Below are positions 4,834-10,181 of a stretch of 10,181 nt of DNA, piece by piece. A program made the position numbers and the translations under genes. The DNA lies in the NCBI GenBank assembly GCA_017354595.1, contig JAFMQQ010000059.1, positions 1-10,181 on the forward strand, written 5' to 3'. How positions within the stretch are numbered: position 1 is the first letter of the stretch; the number at the start of each line of letters is the position of its first letter. Source of the DNA: Micromonosporaceae bacterium. GTDB taxonomy: Bacteria > Actinomycetota > Actinomycetes > Mycobacteriales > Micromonosporaceae. The notes beneath the pieces were generated by a model. That model searched no databases, was not told the origin of the DNA, and saw only the letters and a program-made list of their open reading frames with translations.

Positions 4834-7803
4834 GTGGCGATGCGTACCCCGTTGCCCCGCATCAACCGTCGTGCGCGGGTGACCTTCATAGTGCTGGCCT
4901 GTGTCGTGCTGCTTTTCGTGCTGCTCGGCTGGTTGGTCAACGCGTGGACCGACTACCTGTGGTTCTCCGAGGTGCATTACACCTCGGTCTTCACCACTCT
5001 GCTGTGGACCCGGCTCGGGCTGTTCGTGGTCTTCGGCCTTGCCATGGCGCTGATCGTGGCCGGCAACCTCTACCTGGCGTACCGGCTGCGCCCGTTCCTG
5101 CGGATGCACTCCCCGGAGCAGCAGACGCTGGACCGGTACCGGTCGATCCTCGCGCCCCGGATCGGGCTGTGGATCGGACTGTTCGCCGGTTTCGTGGGGT
5201 TCTTCAGCGGTCTCTCCGCGCAGGGGCACTGGCGGGAGTGGCTGCTGTTCTCCAACGCCGTGCCGTTCGGCGTGCAGGATCCGCAGTTCCACACCGACAT
5301 CAGCTTCTACGTCTTCGACTACCCGTTCTGGCGCTACCTGGTGGGAGTCGGCTTCACCGCCGTGGTGCTCTCGGTCTTCAGCTCGCTTGCGGTGCACTAC
5401 CTCTTCGGTGGGGTACGGCTGCAGGGCGCCGGCGAGCGGATGACCGGCGCGGCACGCGCCCACCTCACCGCCCTGGTCGCCAGCTTCGTGCTGCTGAAGG
5501 CGATCTCCTATGTGCTGGACCGGCGCGGCCTGTTGCTTTCCCACAACGACGGGCCCGACGTGTGGGGCGCGGGATACACTGACGTCAATGCATTGCTGCC
5601 CGCGAAGGAGATCCTCGCGTGGATCTCCGTGGTGGTCGCGGTGGCCATCGTGGTCTTCTCCAACGCGGTGATCAGGAACCTGCTCTGGCCCGGTGTGGCG
5701 GTCGGCCTGCTGGTCGTCTCGGCGATCGCGATCGGCGGCATCTACCCGGCCGCGATCCAGGGGTTCACCGTCAAGCCGAACATCCAGGCCAAGGAGGCCA
5801 CCTACATCCAGCGAAGTATCAAGGCCACCCGCGATGCATTCGCGCTCTCCGATGTGCAGACCACCCAATACACCGCCTCCGCCACCACACCACCGGCCAA
5901 CCTCGCCGATGACGCCAATACCGTGCAGAACATCCGGTTGCTCGACCCGTCGGTGGTCTCCAGCACCTACACCCAACTGCAGCAGGTGCGCGGCTTCTAC
6001 GACTTCACCCAGAAGCTGGACATCGACCGGTACAACCTCAACGGCAAGCTGCAGGACTACGTGGTCGGGATCCGGGAGCTGGACTACAACAACCTCAACC
6101 CGCAGCAGGGGAACTGGCAGAACCAGCACACGGTATACACGCACGGGTTCGGGTTCGTGGCGGCGCCGGCGAACCAGTCGGTCTGCGCCGGCCAGCCGTT
6201 CTTCGTCTCCGGATTCCTGGACGACCAACAGACACCCCCCGGGCAGCAGCAGTGCCAGGCGGACACCGACCAGATCCCGGTCGGGCAGCCGCGCATCTAC
6301 TACGGCGAGAACATGGATCCGTACGCGATCGTCGGCCAGACCGACCCGAAGAAGAACGTCGAGTACGACCGGCCGAGCAATTCGACGACGCCCTATGTCA
6401 CCTACACGGGTTCGGGCGGCGTGTCGGTCGGCTCGTACTGGCGCCGGGTCCTCTACGGGTACAAGTACAAGGAGTTCAATTTCCTTATTTCGAGCGTCTT
6501 CAATGGCAACTCGAAGATCCTGTACCAGCGGGACCCGCGGCAACGGGTGCAGACGGTGGCACCGTTCCTGACCCTGGACGGCGACCCGTACCCCGCGGTG
6601 GTCAACGGTCGCATCGTCTGGATCCTCGACGGGTACACCACCGCGACCACCTATCCGTACTCGCAGCAGATCGACCTGCAGGATGCGACCAGTGACTCGC
6701 TGACCGGTGCCGGTTTCGCCCGGCAGGCGCAGGAGAACATCAACTACCTGCGCAACTCGGTGAAGGCGACGGTGGACGCGTACGACGGCACGGTGACGCT
6801 GTACGCCTTCGACGACTCCGATCCGGTGCTGCGTGCCTGGAACAAGGCGTTCGGCGGGAACATCATCAAGCCGAGCTCGGCGATCCCACCGGAGCTCGCG
6901 GCGCACTTCCGGTACCCGGAGGACCAGTTCAAGGTGCAGCGCCAACTGCTGACCCGGTTCCACGTCACCGATCCGGTGGTGTTCTACAACGGACAGGACA
7001 TCTGGGATGTGCCGCTCGACCCGGCCGGTGGCGGCGCCAAGCAGGCGCCGTACTACCTGCTGGCCCAGTTCCCCGGGCAGAGCGAATCCACCTTCCAGCT
7101 GACCGCGGCCATGACGCCGCGCAGCCGGCAGAACCTGGCCTCACTCATCACCGGGTCCTATGTGGACGGCAAGCCGCGGCTGCAGGTGTTGCAACTGCCT
7201 GACGATACGCAGATAACCGGGCCGGGCCAGGCCGACCAGAAGATGTCGAACGACGATGGCGTACGACAACAGATCACCCTGTTGAAGGGTTCGGCCAACC
7301 TGATCCAGGGGAATCTGCTGTCGCTGCCGGTGGGCGGCGGAATGCTCTATGTGGAGCCGCTGTACCTGCAGAGCCAGGGACAGAACGCGTACCTGCAGTT
7401 GAAGTATGTGCTGCTCAACTTCGGCCAGTACGTCGGCTTCGATACGACGCTCTCCGGCGCGATCGCCAAGCTGCTCACCTCGGCCGGGGCGGCGAACTCG
7501 GGGAATCCGCCCGGCAACGGCCCACCACCGACCCCGCCGCCGAGCGGGTCGCCGAGCGCGACACCAAGCACCCCGCCGAATCCCGCCAACGACGCGGTAA
7601 CGCTCGCGGTAGACAAGATCAACACGGCTCTCGCGCACCTCAAGTCCGCGCAGCAGTCGGGTGACTTCGTCGCGTACGGGCAGGCGCTGCAGGAACTGCA
7701 ACAGGCGATCAACGAGTACAACCAGGCGGTACAGGCGGCGCACGCCTCGCCGGCACCGGCCGGCCCGCCGACCCCATCACTCGCCCCGTCCCCACCCGGC
7801 TGA
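4834..7803 (+). CDS. UPF0182 family integral membrane protein
   Basis: This 989-residue protein is a member of UPF0182 (COG1615), a large actinobacterial membrane family of unknown function. Seven TM segments are visible at about 16-37, 54-84, 108-126, 166-190, 209-227, 260-280 and 283-305. A large domain without TM helices follows, with family motifs VYTHGFGFVAAPAN, YYGENMDPYAIV, EYDRP and APFLTLDGDPYPAVV. Around residues 886-918 is a Pro/Ser/Thr-rich linker (PPGNGPPPTPPPSGSP), then an amphipathic helical segment (about 920-968) rich in Q, A and L, and a Pro-rich tail. Length and order are normal for the family. The GTG start at 4834 is followed by MRTPLPRI and basic residues before TM1, consistent with an inside N-terminus. 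A GC-poor patch at about 6470-6515 falls in a conserved stretch and is not a frameshift. Confidence 0.94.
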   Translation: MAMRTPLPRINRRARVTFIVLACVVLLFVLLGWLVNAWTDYLWFSEVHYTSVFTTLLWTRLGLFVVFGLAMALIVAGNLYLAYRLRPFLRMHSPEQQTLDRYRSILAPRIGLWIGLFAGFVGFFSGLSAQGHWREWLLFSNAVPFGVQDPQFHTDISFYVFDYPFWRYLVGVGFTAVVLSVFSSLAVHYLFGGVRLQGAGERMTGAARAHLTALVASFVLLKAISYVLDRRGLLLSHNDGPDVWGAGYTDVNALLPAKEILAWISVVVAVAIVVFSNAVIRNLLWPGVAVGLLVVSAIAIGGIYPAAIQGFTVKPNIQAKEATYIQRSIKATRDAFALSDVQTTQYTASATTPPANLADDANTVQNIRLLDPSVVSSTYTQLQQVRGFYDFTQKLDIDRYNLNGKLQDYVVGIRELDYNNLNPQQGNWQNQHTVYTHGFGFVAAPANQSVCAGQPFFVSGFLDDQQTPPGQQQCQADTDQIPVGQPRIYYGENMDPYAIVGQTDPKKNVEYDRPSNSTTPYVTYTGSGGVSVGSYWRRVLYGYKYKEFNFLISSVFNGNSKILYQRDPRQRVQTVAPFLTLDGDPYPAVVNGRIVWILDGYTTATTYPYSQQIDLQDATSDSLTGAGFARQAQENINYLRNSVKATVDAYDGTVTLYAFDDSDPVLRAWNKAFGGNIIKPSSAIPPELAAHFRYPEDQFKVQRQLLTRFHVTDPVVFYNGQDIWDVPLDPAGGGAKQAPYYLLAQFPGQSESTFQLTAAMTPRSRQNLASLITGSYVDGKPRLQVLQLPDDTQITGPGQADQKMSNDDGVRQQITLLKGSANLIQGNLLSLPVGGGMLYVEPLYLQSQGQNAYLQLKYVLLNFGQYVGFDTTLSGAIAKLLTSAGAANSGNPPGNGPPPTPPPSGSPSATPSTPPNPANDAVTLAVDKINTALAHLKSAQQSGDFVAYGQALQELQQAINEYNQAVQAAHASPAPAGPPTPSLAPSPPG

Positions 7804-7813
7804 CCGGGTGGGG
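7790..7813 (+). terminator. Intrinsic terminator overlapping the UPF0182 stop codon
   Basis: CCCCACCCGG (7790-7799) pairs perfectly over 10 bp with CCGGGTGGGG (7804-7813). The 4-nt loop CTGA contains the TGA stop codon, and CGTTTTG follows as a short U-tract. This is a strong intrinsic terminator folded over the end of the coding sequence. Its T-tract directly abuts the tRNA promoter -35. Confidence 0.8.
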
Positions 7814-7817
7814 CGTT

Positions 7818-7847
7818 TTGCCGCTGGCGCGTCGGTTGCGGTAGGCT
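7818..7847 (+). promoter_or_regulatory. Promoter of the initiator tRNA gene
   Basis: TTGCCG at 7818-7823, an 18-bp spacer, then TAGGCT at 7842-7847 give a good housekeeping-type promoter. The -10 ends 11 nt before the mature tRNA 5' end, leaving only a few nucleotides of leader for RNase P. Confidence 0.65.
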
Positions 7848-7858
7848 TGGAGGACCGA

Positions 7859-7935
7859 CGCGGGGTGGAGCAGCTCGGTAGCTCGCTGGGCTCATAACCC
7901 AGAGGTCCCAGGTTCAAATCCTGGCCCCGCTACCA
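7859..7935 (+). tRNA. Initiator tRNA-fMet (anticodon CAT)
   Basis: This 77-nt cloverleaf has anticodon CAT at 7893-7895. Initiator features are visible: three consecutive G-C pairs next to the anticodon loop (GGG-CTCATAA-CCC), an A11-U24 pair in the D-stem (GAGC/GCTC), and an unpaired acceptor end with C1 opposite U72 (CGCGGGG against CCCCGCT). Enteric initiators have C1-A72. The T-arm CCAGG-TTCAAAT-CCTGG is perfect, and the 3' CCA (7933-7935) is encoded. The acceptor mismatch marks it as initiator rather than elongator tRNA-Met. It has its own promoter and terminator. Confidence 0.97.
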
Positions 7936-7940
7936 GCAAG

Positions 7941-7974
7941 AACGGGCAGTCAGAGATCATCTGGCTGCCCGTTT
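7941..7974 (+). terminator. Terminator of the tRNA-fMet gene
   Basis: AACGGGCAG (7941-7949) and CTGCCCGTT (7965-7973) are perfect inverted complements. The pairing continues inward (TCAGA with TCTGG, including one G-U) to give a 14-bp stem with a 5-nt loop, followed by TTTGG. It begins 5 nt after the tRNA CCA. It may also stop transcripts from the minus-strand gene beyond. Confidence 0.8.
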
Positions 7975-8032
7975 GGCGTCCGGTTCTGCGATGGCGGGTT
8001 GTGCCATGGCGGCAGGTAGCGTGGCTGGGTGT

Positions 8033-8386
8033 TCACCCGGGCTGGGTTCGGGACTTTCCCTCAGCGCGCGGGCGAGGTGTGCCGTCGACGGCGGTACAGA
8101 TCCCGTAGATCCTGGCGTAGTTGGTCCATCCGTTGACCCGACCGCGGTTGTTGCTGATCTGGACGCGGCCGGTACCGCGCTCGATCGCCGCGACCAGGTG
8201 GAGGTAGACCGTACCGGCGACCCGTGCCAGTACGATGTCACCGACCTCGATCAGGTCGGGGTTGACCGGTGCCACCGTCACCAACTGCCGGCTGCGGATG
8301 AGCGGCACCATCGATGATCCGCTTGGCCGGAACTGTACGGTCGTCCCCGCGGCGACCCGCGTGGCGATCGAATCCAGAGCTCCCAT
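8033..8386 (-). CDS. S24/S26-type small peptidase-like protein
   Basis: This 117-residue protein looks like the catalytic core of the S24/S26 (LexA/signal peptidase) fold. PSGSSMVP at residues 21-28 places the nucleophile at S25, followed by VGDIVLAR (48-55) and then YLHLV (61-65), where His63 sits at the general-base position usually held by Lys. The segment VQISNNRGRVNGW (75-87) matches the C-terminal strand region of S24-type proteins. There is no TM helix or signal peptide and no N-terminal HTH, so it is neither a typical signal peptidase nor a complete repressor. I chose ATG 8386. A GTG one codon upstream is equally possible. The nearest SD-like GGAGG is too far away (14 nt or more), so initiation is uncertain. 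The open frame up to 8545 crosses a hairpin and is unlikely to be coding. Confidence 0.82.
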   Translation of the reverse strand: MGALDSIATRVAAGTTVQFRPSGSSMVPLIRSRQLVTVAPVNPDLIEVGDIVLARVAGTVYLHLVAAIERGTGRVQISNNRGRVNGWTNYARIYGICTAVDGTPRPRAEGKSRTQPG

Positions 8387-8511
8387 CACAGCGAAGTCTG
8401 CGACCTCCGCGCCTGGCTGGCCACTGCTTATCCGTTCCCGGTGGGAGCAGGGTTCGTGCCGAGGCGCTCGCCCACGCCCGGCATGTTGTCCGGGGAGGCT
8501 GACGCGCGGGT

Positions 8512-8541
8512 TGCCGGGGGACGCTGGCGCGTCCCCCGGCA
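8512..8541 (-). terminator. Strong hairpin after the CBM2 remnant
   Basis: TGCCGGGGGACGC (8512-8524) and GCGTCCCCCGGCA (8529-8541) form a perfect 13-bp GC-rich stem with a 4-nt loop. It begins 7 nt beyond the reconstructed stop of the minus-strand CBM2 remnant, as a terminator would. It also insulates the downstream S24-like gene. No U-tract is present. Confidence 0.65.
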
Positions 8542-8548
8542 GCACACC

Positions 8549-8807
8549 TCAACTACCGGATGCCGATAGCGTCGGGTGGTGTTCGTGCCGCTGTACGATG
8601 CCTGGAAACCGAAGTGCGTCGACTGTCCAGGTTGGATAGTGCCGTTGTACGGCATGTTGACCGCTGTCTCAGAGGTGGTTCCGGAGATCTGCGCGTTCCA
8701 CGCGCTGACCGGCAGTGCGACCATGGCGGCCACGACCAGCGCGACGGAGCAGCCGTCGCGACAATCGCCAGACGAGTTCCTCGACCGGTCCCGATAGACC
8801 GGCGCAT
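8549..8807 (-). pseudogene. Frameshifted, truncated secreted CBM2 (cellulose-binding) protein
   Basis: On the minus strand an ATG at 8807 opens MRRSIGTGRGTRLAIVATAA. The reading then continues in another frame as VALVVAAMVALPVSA, together a good Sec signal peptide. It goes on into AWNAQISG and YNGTIQPGQSTHFGFQASY, with SGTNT next. A third frame gives PTLSASGS and a stop at 8549-8551. The order AWNxxxSG, NxxxNGxIxxGxxxxFGFxxSxxGTNxxPT is the C-terminal half of a family 2 carbohydrate-binding module. Two one-base deletions, one near 8745 and one in the C-run at 8574-8576, would explain all frame changes and give an 86-residue product. The first 45-50 residues of a normal CBM2 are absent, so signal peptide and half-domain are fused. 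It may be a true pseudogene or contain sequencing errors. Confidence 0.7.
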
Positions 8808-8814
8808 CTTGATC

Positions 8815-8825
8815 AGGAGGAGGAG
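8815..8825 (+). promoter_or_regulatory. Ribosome binding site of the SRPBCC gene
   Basis: AGGAGGAGGAG ends 2 nt before the ATG at 8828. The first AGGAGG (8815-8820) has ideal 7-nt spacing. It fixes the start and contrasts with the RBS-less genes elsewhere in the window. Confidence 0.85.
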
Positions 8826-8827
8826 CA

Positions 8828-9280
8828 ATGACGGCTCCCGGCCGACGCCGCCGGCTCACTGGACAGTTCCCGGTCGCGCTGCCGCCGGAGGAGGCGTATC
8901 GGCTGTTCAGCCCCCGCGGCGAGCAGGCCTGGGCGCACGGGTGGAGCCCGCAGTTCCCCGCGCCCGCCGCCGATGACACCGCTCCTGGAACGGTCTTCAC
9001 GACCGACGCGCACCATCGGAGCACTACCTGGATCGTCGTGGACAGCGCTGAGGGCCGGCGGATCATCTATGCCCGGGTAACGGATGGAATGGATGCCGGC
9101 ACCGTCACCGTGACCCTGGAAGGGGCCGACGGCGGCAGCACGGCCACGGTGACCTACGACCTCTCCGCCCTCACCGAGGCGGGTGAACGCCACCTGGTCG
9201 ATTTTGCCGGGAGCTATCCGGAGTTCCTGCAATCCTGGCAGGACGCGATCTCCGCCTCGCTGGCGAAGGAAGCAAAGTGA
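8828..9280 (+). CDS. SRPBCC-fold protein (START/AHSA1-like)
   Basis: This 150-residue protein has the SRPBCC helix-grip pattern. It opens with a beta-strand and the helix PPEEAYRLFSPRGEQAW (19-35), followed by HGWSPQFP and GTVFTTD (54-60). Alternating strands come next (TTWIVVDSA, RRIIYARVT, GTVTVTLEG, TATVTYDLSAL), and the long C-terminal helix that closes the cavity is about 128-146. Such proteins bind hydrophobic ligands. No ligand or enzymatic role can be read here. The start is fixed by a strong Shine-Dalgarno. Its stop overlaps the start of the next gene (GTGA, 4 bp), so the two are translationally coupled. Its upstream region is the divergent CBM2 remnant, only 20 bp away, so its promoter must lie inside that decayed gene. 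Confidence 0.88.
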   Translation: MTAPGRRRRLTGQFPVALPPEEAYRLFSPRGEQAWAHGWSPQFPAPAADDTAPGTVFTTDAHHRSTTWIVVDSAEGRRIIYARVTDGMDAGTVTVTLEGADGGSTATVTYDLSALTEAGERHLVDFAGSYPEFLQSWQDAISASLAKEAK

Positions 9281-9657
9281 TCCACAGTGGACATCCGCGG
9301 TCGCCGAGAATCATCAGTATCTCGTGGGGCCACATCGAGGTGGCAGGGCTCGGCATCGGCAAGGATTTCAAGCTGTACCCGGGCGGCGGGCGTGCCTGGG
9401 ACTGGTCGGAGACGGGGACCAGGCATATACCCGGTGTCCAGGTGGCCGACGTCGGGGAGCTGCTCGACAACGGGGCGACCGAAATCGTGCTCTCCCTCGG
9501 CATGGATCGGCAGTTGCACGTCGACCCGGCCACGCTGCAGCACCTGGCGGATCGGTCGATCGAGGTGCACGTGTTGGAGACCCGCGAGGCGGTGAAGGTC
9601 TACAACGAGCTCGCCGAAGAGTGCGCTGTCGGCGGGCTCTTCCACTCGACCTGCTGA
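9277..9657 (+). CDS. Mth938-like domain protein (DUF498/NDUFAF3 family)
   Basis: This 126-residue protein shows the Mth938-like signature: RIISISWGHIEV (11-22), then KDFKLYPGGGRAWDW (29-43), GTRHIPG (47-53), the mid-domain ATEIVLSLGM, VHVLETREAVKVYN (97-110) and the C-terminal GGLFHSTC (119-126). Family members include archaeal MTH938 and the mitochondrial complex I assembly factor NDUFAF3. The bacterial function is not known. The GTG at 9277 overlaps the SRPBCC stop by 4 bp, indicating coupling. Homologues often start near PRSPRI, so the first six residues may be extra. The start codon is immediately followed by a palindrome, TCCACAGTGGA. Confidence 0.9.
   Translation: MIHSGHPRSPRIISISWGHIEVAGLGIGKDFKLYPGGGRAWDWSETGTRHIPGVQVADVGELLDNGATEIVLSLGMDRQLHVDPATLQHLADRSIEVHVLETREAVKVYNELAEECAVGGLFHSTC
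9281..9291. promoter_or_regulatory. Palindromic TCCACAGTGGA, possible operator half of a pair
   Basis: TCCAC-A-GTGGA is an inverted repeat overlapping the first codons of the Mth938-like gene. The same TCCACAGTGG recurs at 9666-9675 upstream of the WYL regulator gene. Operator function is a guess based on shared sequence, symmetry and a neighbouring regulator. Confidence 0.25.
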
Positions 9658-9661
9658 CCGT

Positions 9662-9675
9662 ACTGTCCACAGTGG
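9662..9675. promoter_or_regulatory. Palindromic ACTGTCCACAGTGG upstream of WYL regulator
   Basis: ACTGT-CC-ACAGT is a 5-bp inverted repeat in the 63-bp spacer before the regulator, and it includes the TCCACAGTGG also present at 9281-9290. It contains CTGTCCACA as well, the same 9-mer found in the DnaA-box-like cluster at 389-449. It could be an autoregulatory operator or an isolated DnaA box. Confidence 0.3.
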
Positions 9676-9708
9676 CGGCCGCGAGGCCGAAATGTAAGCC
9701 CCCGGCGG

Positions 9709-9714
9709 TACCGT
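9709..9714 (+). promoter_or_regulatory. -10 element, leaderless start of WYL regulator gene
   Basis: TACCGT followed by 6 nt and then GTG at 9721, with no Shine-Dalgarno. An in-frame GTG at 9715 would begin directly after the -10, too close, which supports 9721. Confidence 0.4.
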
Positions 9715-9720
9715 GTGGTT

Positions 9721-10181
9721 GTGAACCGGACGGACCGCTTGTACGCCCTCGTTGAGGAGCTGCGCGCGGCCGGACCCCGCGGGATGAGCGCGAGCCGGCT
9801 CGCGCAGCGCTTCGAGGTCAGCGTCCGCACCGTCGAGCGGGACCTCAGTGCGCTCGCTCAGGCTGGCGTGCCATTGTCCGCCCAACCCGGTCGCCGGGGT
9901 GGCTATGTGCTGGACCGCTCGATGACGCTCCCGCCGCTCAACTTCACCCCGGGCGAGGCCGCCGCCGTGGCCGTTGCGTTGAGCCGGTCCGATCGCGTCC
10001 CCTGGGCAGGCGACGCGCGAAGCGCTCTACGGAAGATCGTGGCCGCCATGCCGCTAGCGTCGGCACGACAGGCGCAGCAGCTGGCCGATCGCGTGCGTCT
10101 GCTCATCCAGCCGGCCCCCGAACCCGACCCCGCCGTGGCCGAGACGGTGTGGCGCGCGGTCTACGAACGCCGGCGCCTGCA
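9721..10181 (+). CDS. WYL-type HTH transcriptional regulator (3' end outside window)
   Basis: 153 codons are visible before the window ends. The N-terminus is a DeoR/HTH_11-type winged helix (about 1-65). MNRTDRLYALVEELRAA is helix 1, SASRLAQRFEVSVRTVERDL (23-42) is the helix-turn-helix with its recognition helix at 34-44, and GRRGGYVL (57-64) is the wing. A linker with PPLNFTPGEAAAVAVALS (71-88) follows, typical of this family. The WYL ligand-binding domain would start around 139 (AVAETVWRAVYERRRL) and is cut off. WYL regulators often sense nucleic acid or small ligands, but this one's target is unknown. It lies 63 bp downstream of the Mth938-like gene on the same strand with its own promoter-like box. 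Confidence 0.88.
   Translation, partial: MNRTDRLYALVEELRAAGPRGMSASRLAQRFEVSVRTVERDLSALAQAGVPLSAQPGRRGGYVLDRSMTLPPLNFTPGEAAAVAVALSRSDRVPWAGDARSALRKIVAAMPLASARQAQQLADRVRLLIQPAPEPDPAVAETVWRAVYERRRL

Noticed and set aside
6470..6515. Low-GC patch inside the UPF0182 gene
   Set aside because: The frame is intact and the encoded segment lies in a conserved part of the family, so it is local codon choice and not an insertion.
4807..6963. 718-codon minus-strand open frame opposite the UPF0182 gene
   Set aside because: Third-position GC bias keeps antisense frames open. The translation is rich in V, R, H and D without domains, while the plus strand encodes a clear UPF0182 protein.
8387..8545. N-terminal extension of the S24-like gene to 8545
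   Set aside because: The extension reads through a 13-bp terminator-like hairpin and has no family similarity. Homology begins only at the MGALDSIATRV start.
1..10181. Frequent GGTAC/GTAC oligomers
   Set aside because: They mostly come from Tyr TAC, GTA and GGT-ACC codons. No spacing or symmetry suggests a site with its own function.

Overview
High-GC actinobacterial chromosomal DNA, most likely Micromonosporaceae (Micromonospora or a close relative). This rests on remembered similarity of several proteins, frequent GTG starts, TANNNT promoters and a typical actinobacterial gene set. It looks like a mostly core, vertically inherited region. No IS, phage, CRISPR or rRNA was seen.

Layout. 1-348 (minus): N-terminal part of a ThiF/E1-like protein that leaves the window. 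349-559: non-coding spacer with three same-strand DnaA-box-like sites and a hairpin. 560-721 (minus): small DUF5679 zinc-ribbon protein with a strong RBS. 722-1112: non-coding apart from a possible leaderless 33-codon ORF just ahead of the next operon. 1113-2243 (plus): a two-gene unit of a YgjP-type metallopeptidase and a degenerate DUF2064-like protein. It converges on a DUF2342 zincin-like metalloprotease (2293-3603, minus), which is divergent from a membrane-anchored PDZ-Lon protease (3726-4751, plus). A large UPF0182 membrane protein follows (4834-7803). Its terminator loop contains its own stop codon, and the terminator abuts the promoter of an initiator tRNA-fMet gene (7859-7935) that has its own terminator.

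From 7975 to 8810 the region is accessory-like. It holds a small soluble S24/S26-type Ser-His protein (minus) and the remains of a secreted CBM2 carbohydrate-binding protein (minus). That remnant carries two apparent 1-bp deletions and lacks the first half of the CBM2 fold. After it comes a plus-strand unit: an SRPBCC-fold protein overlapping by 4 bp with a Mth938-like protein, then a WYL-type HTH regulator that runs off the window.

Themes. Three putative proteases (YgjP-like, DUF2342, PDZ-Lon) lie within 3.7 kb and suggest an envelope or protein quality-control neighbourhood, though no functional link is shown. Several genes share a TANNNT box 6-7 nt before the start codon and no Shine-Dalgarno, the pattern of leaderless transcription. 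I found no convincing new multi-gene system. The items most worth a second look are the broken CBM2 gene, the DnaA-box cluster, the possible leader ORF before the YgjP gene, and a 10-bp palindromic motif flanking the Mth938 gene next to the WYL regulator.
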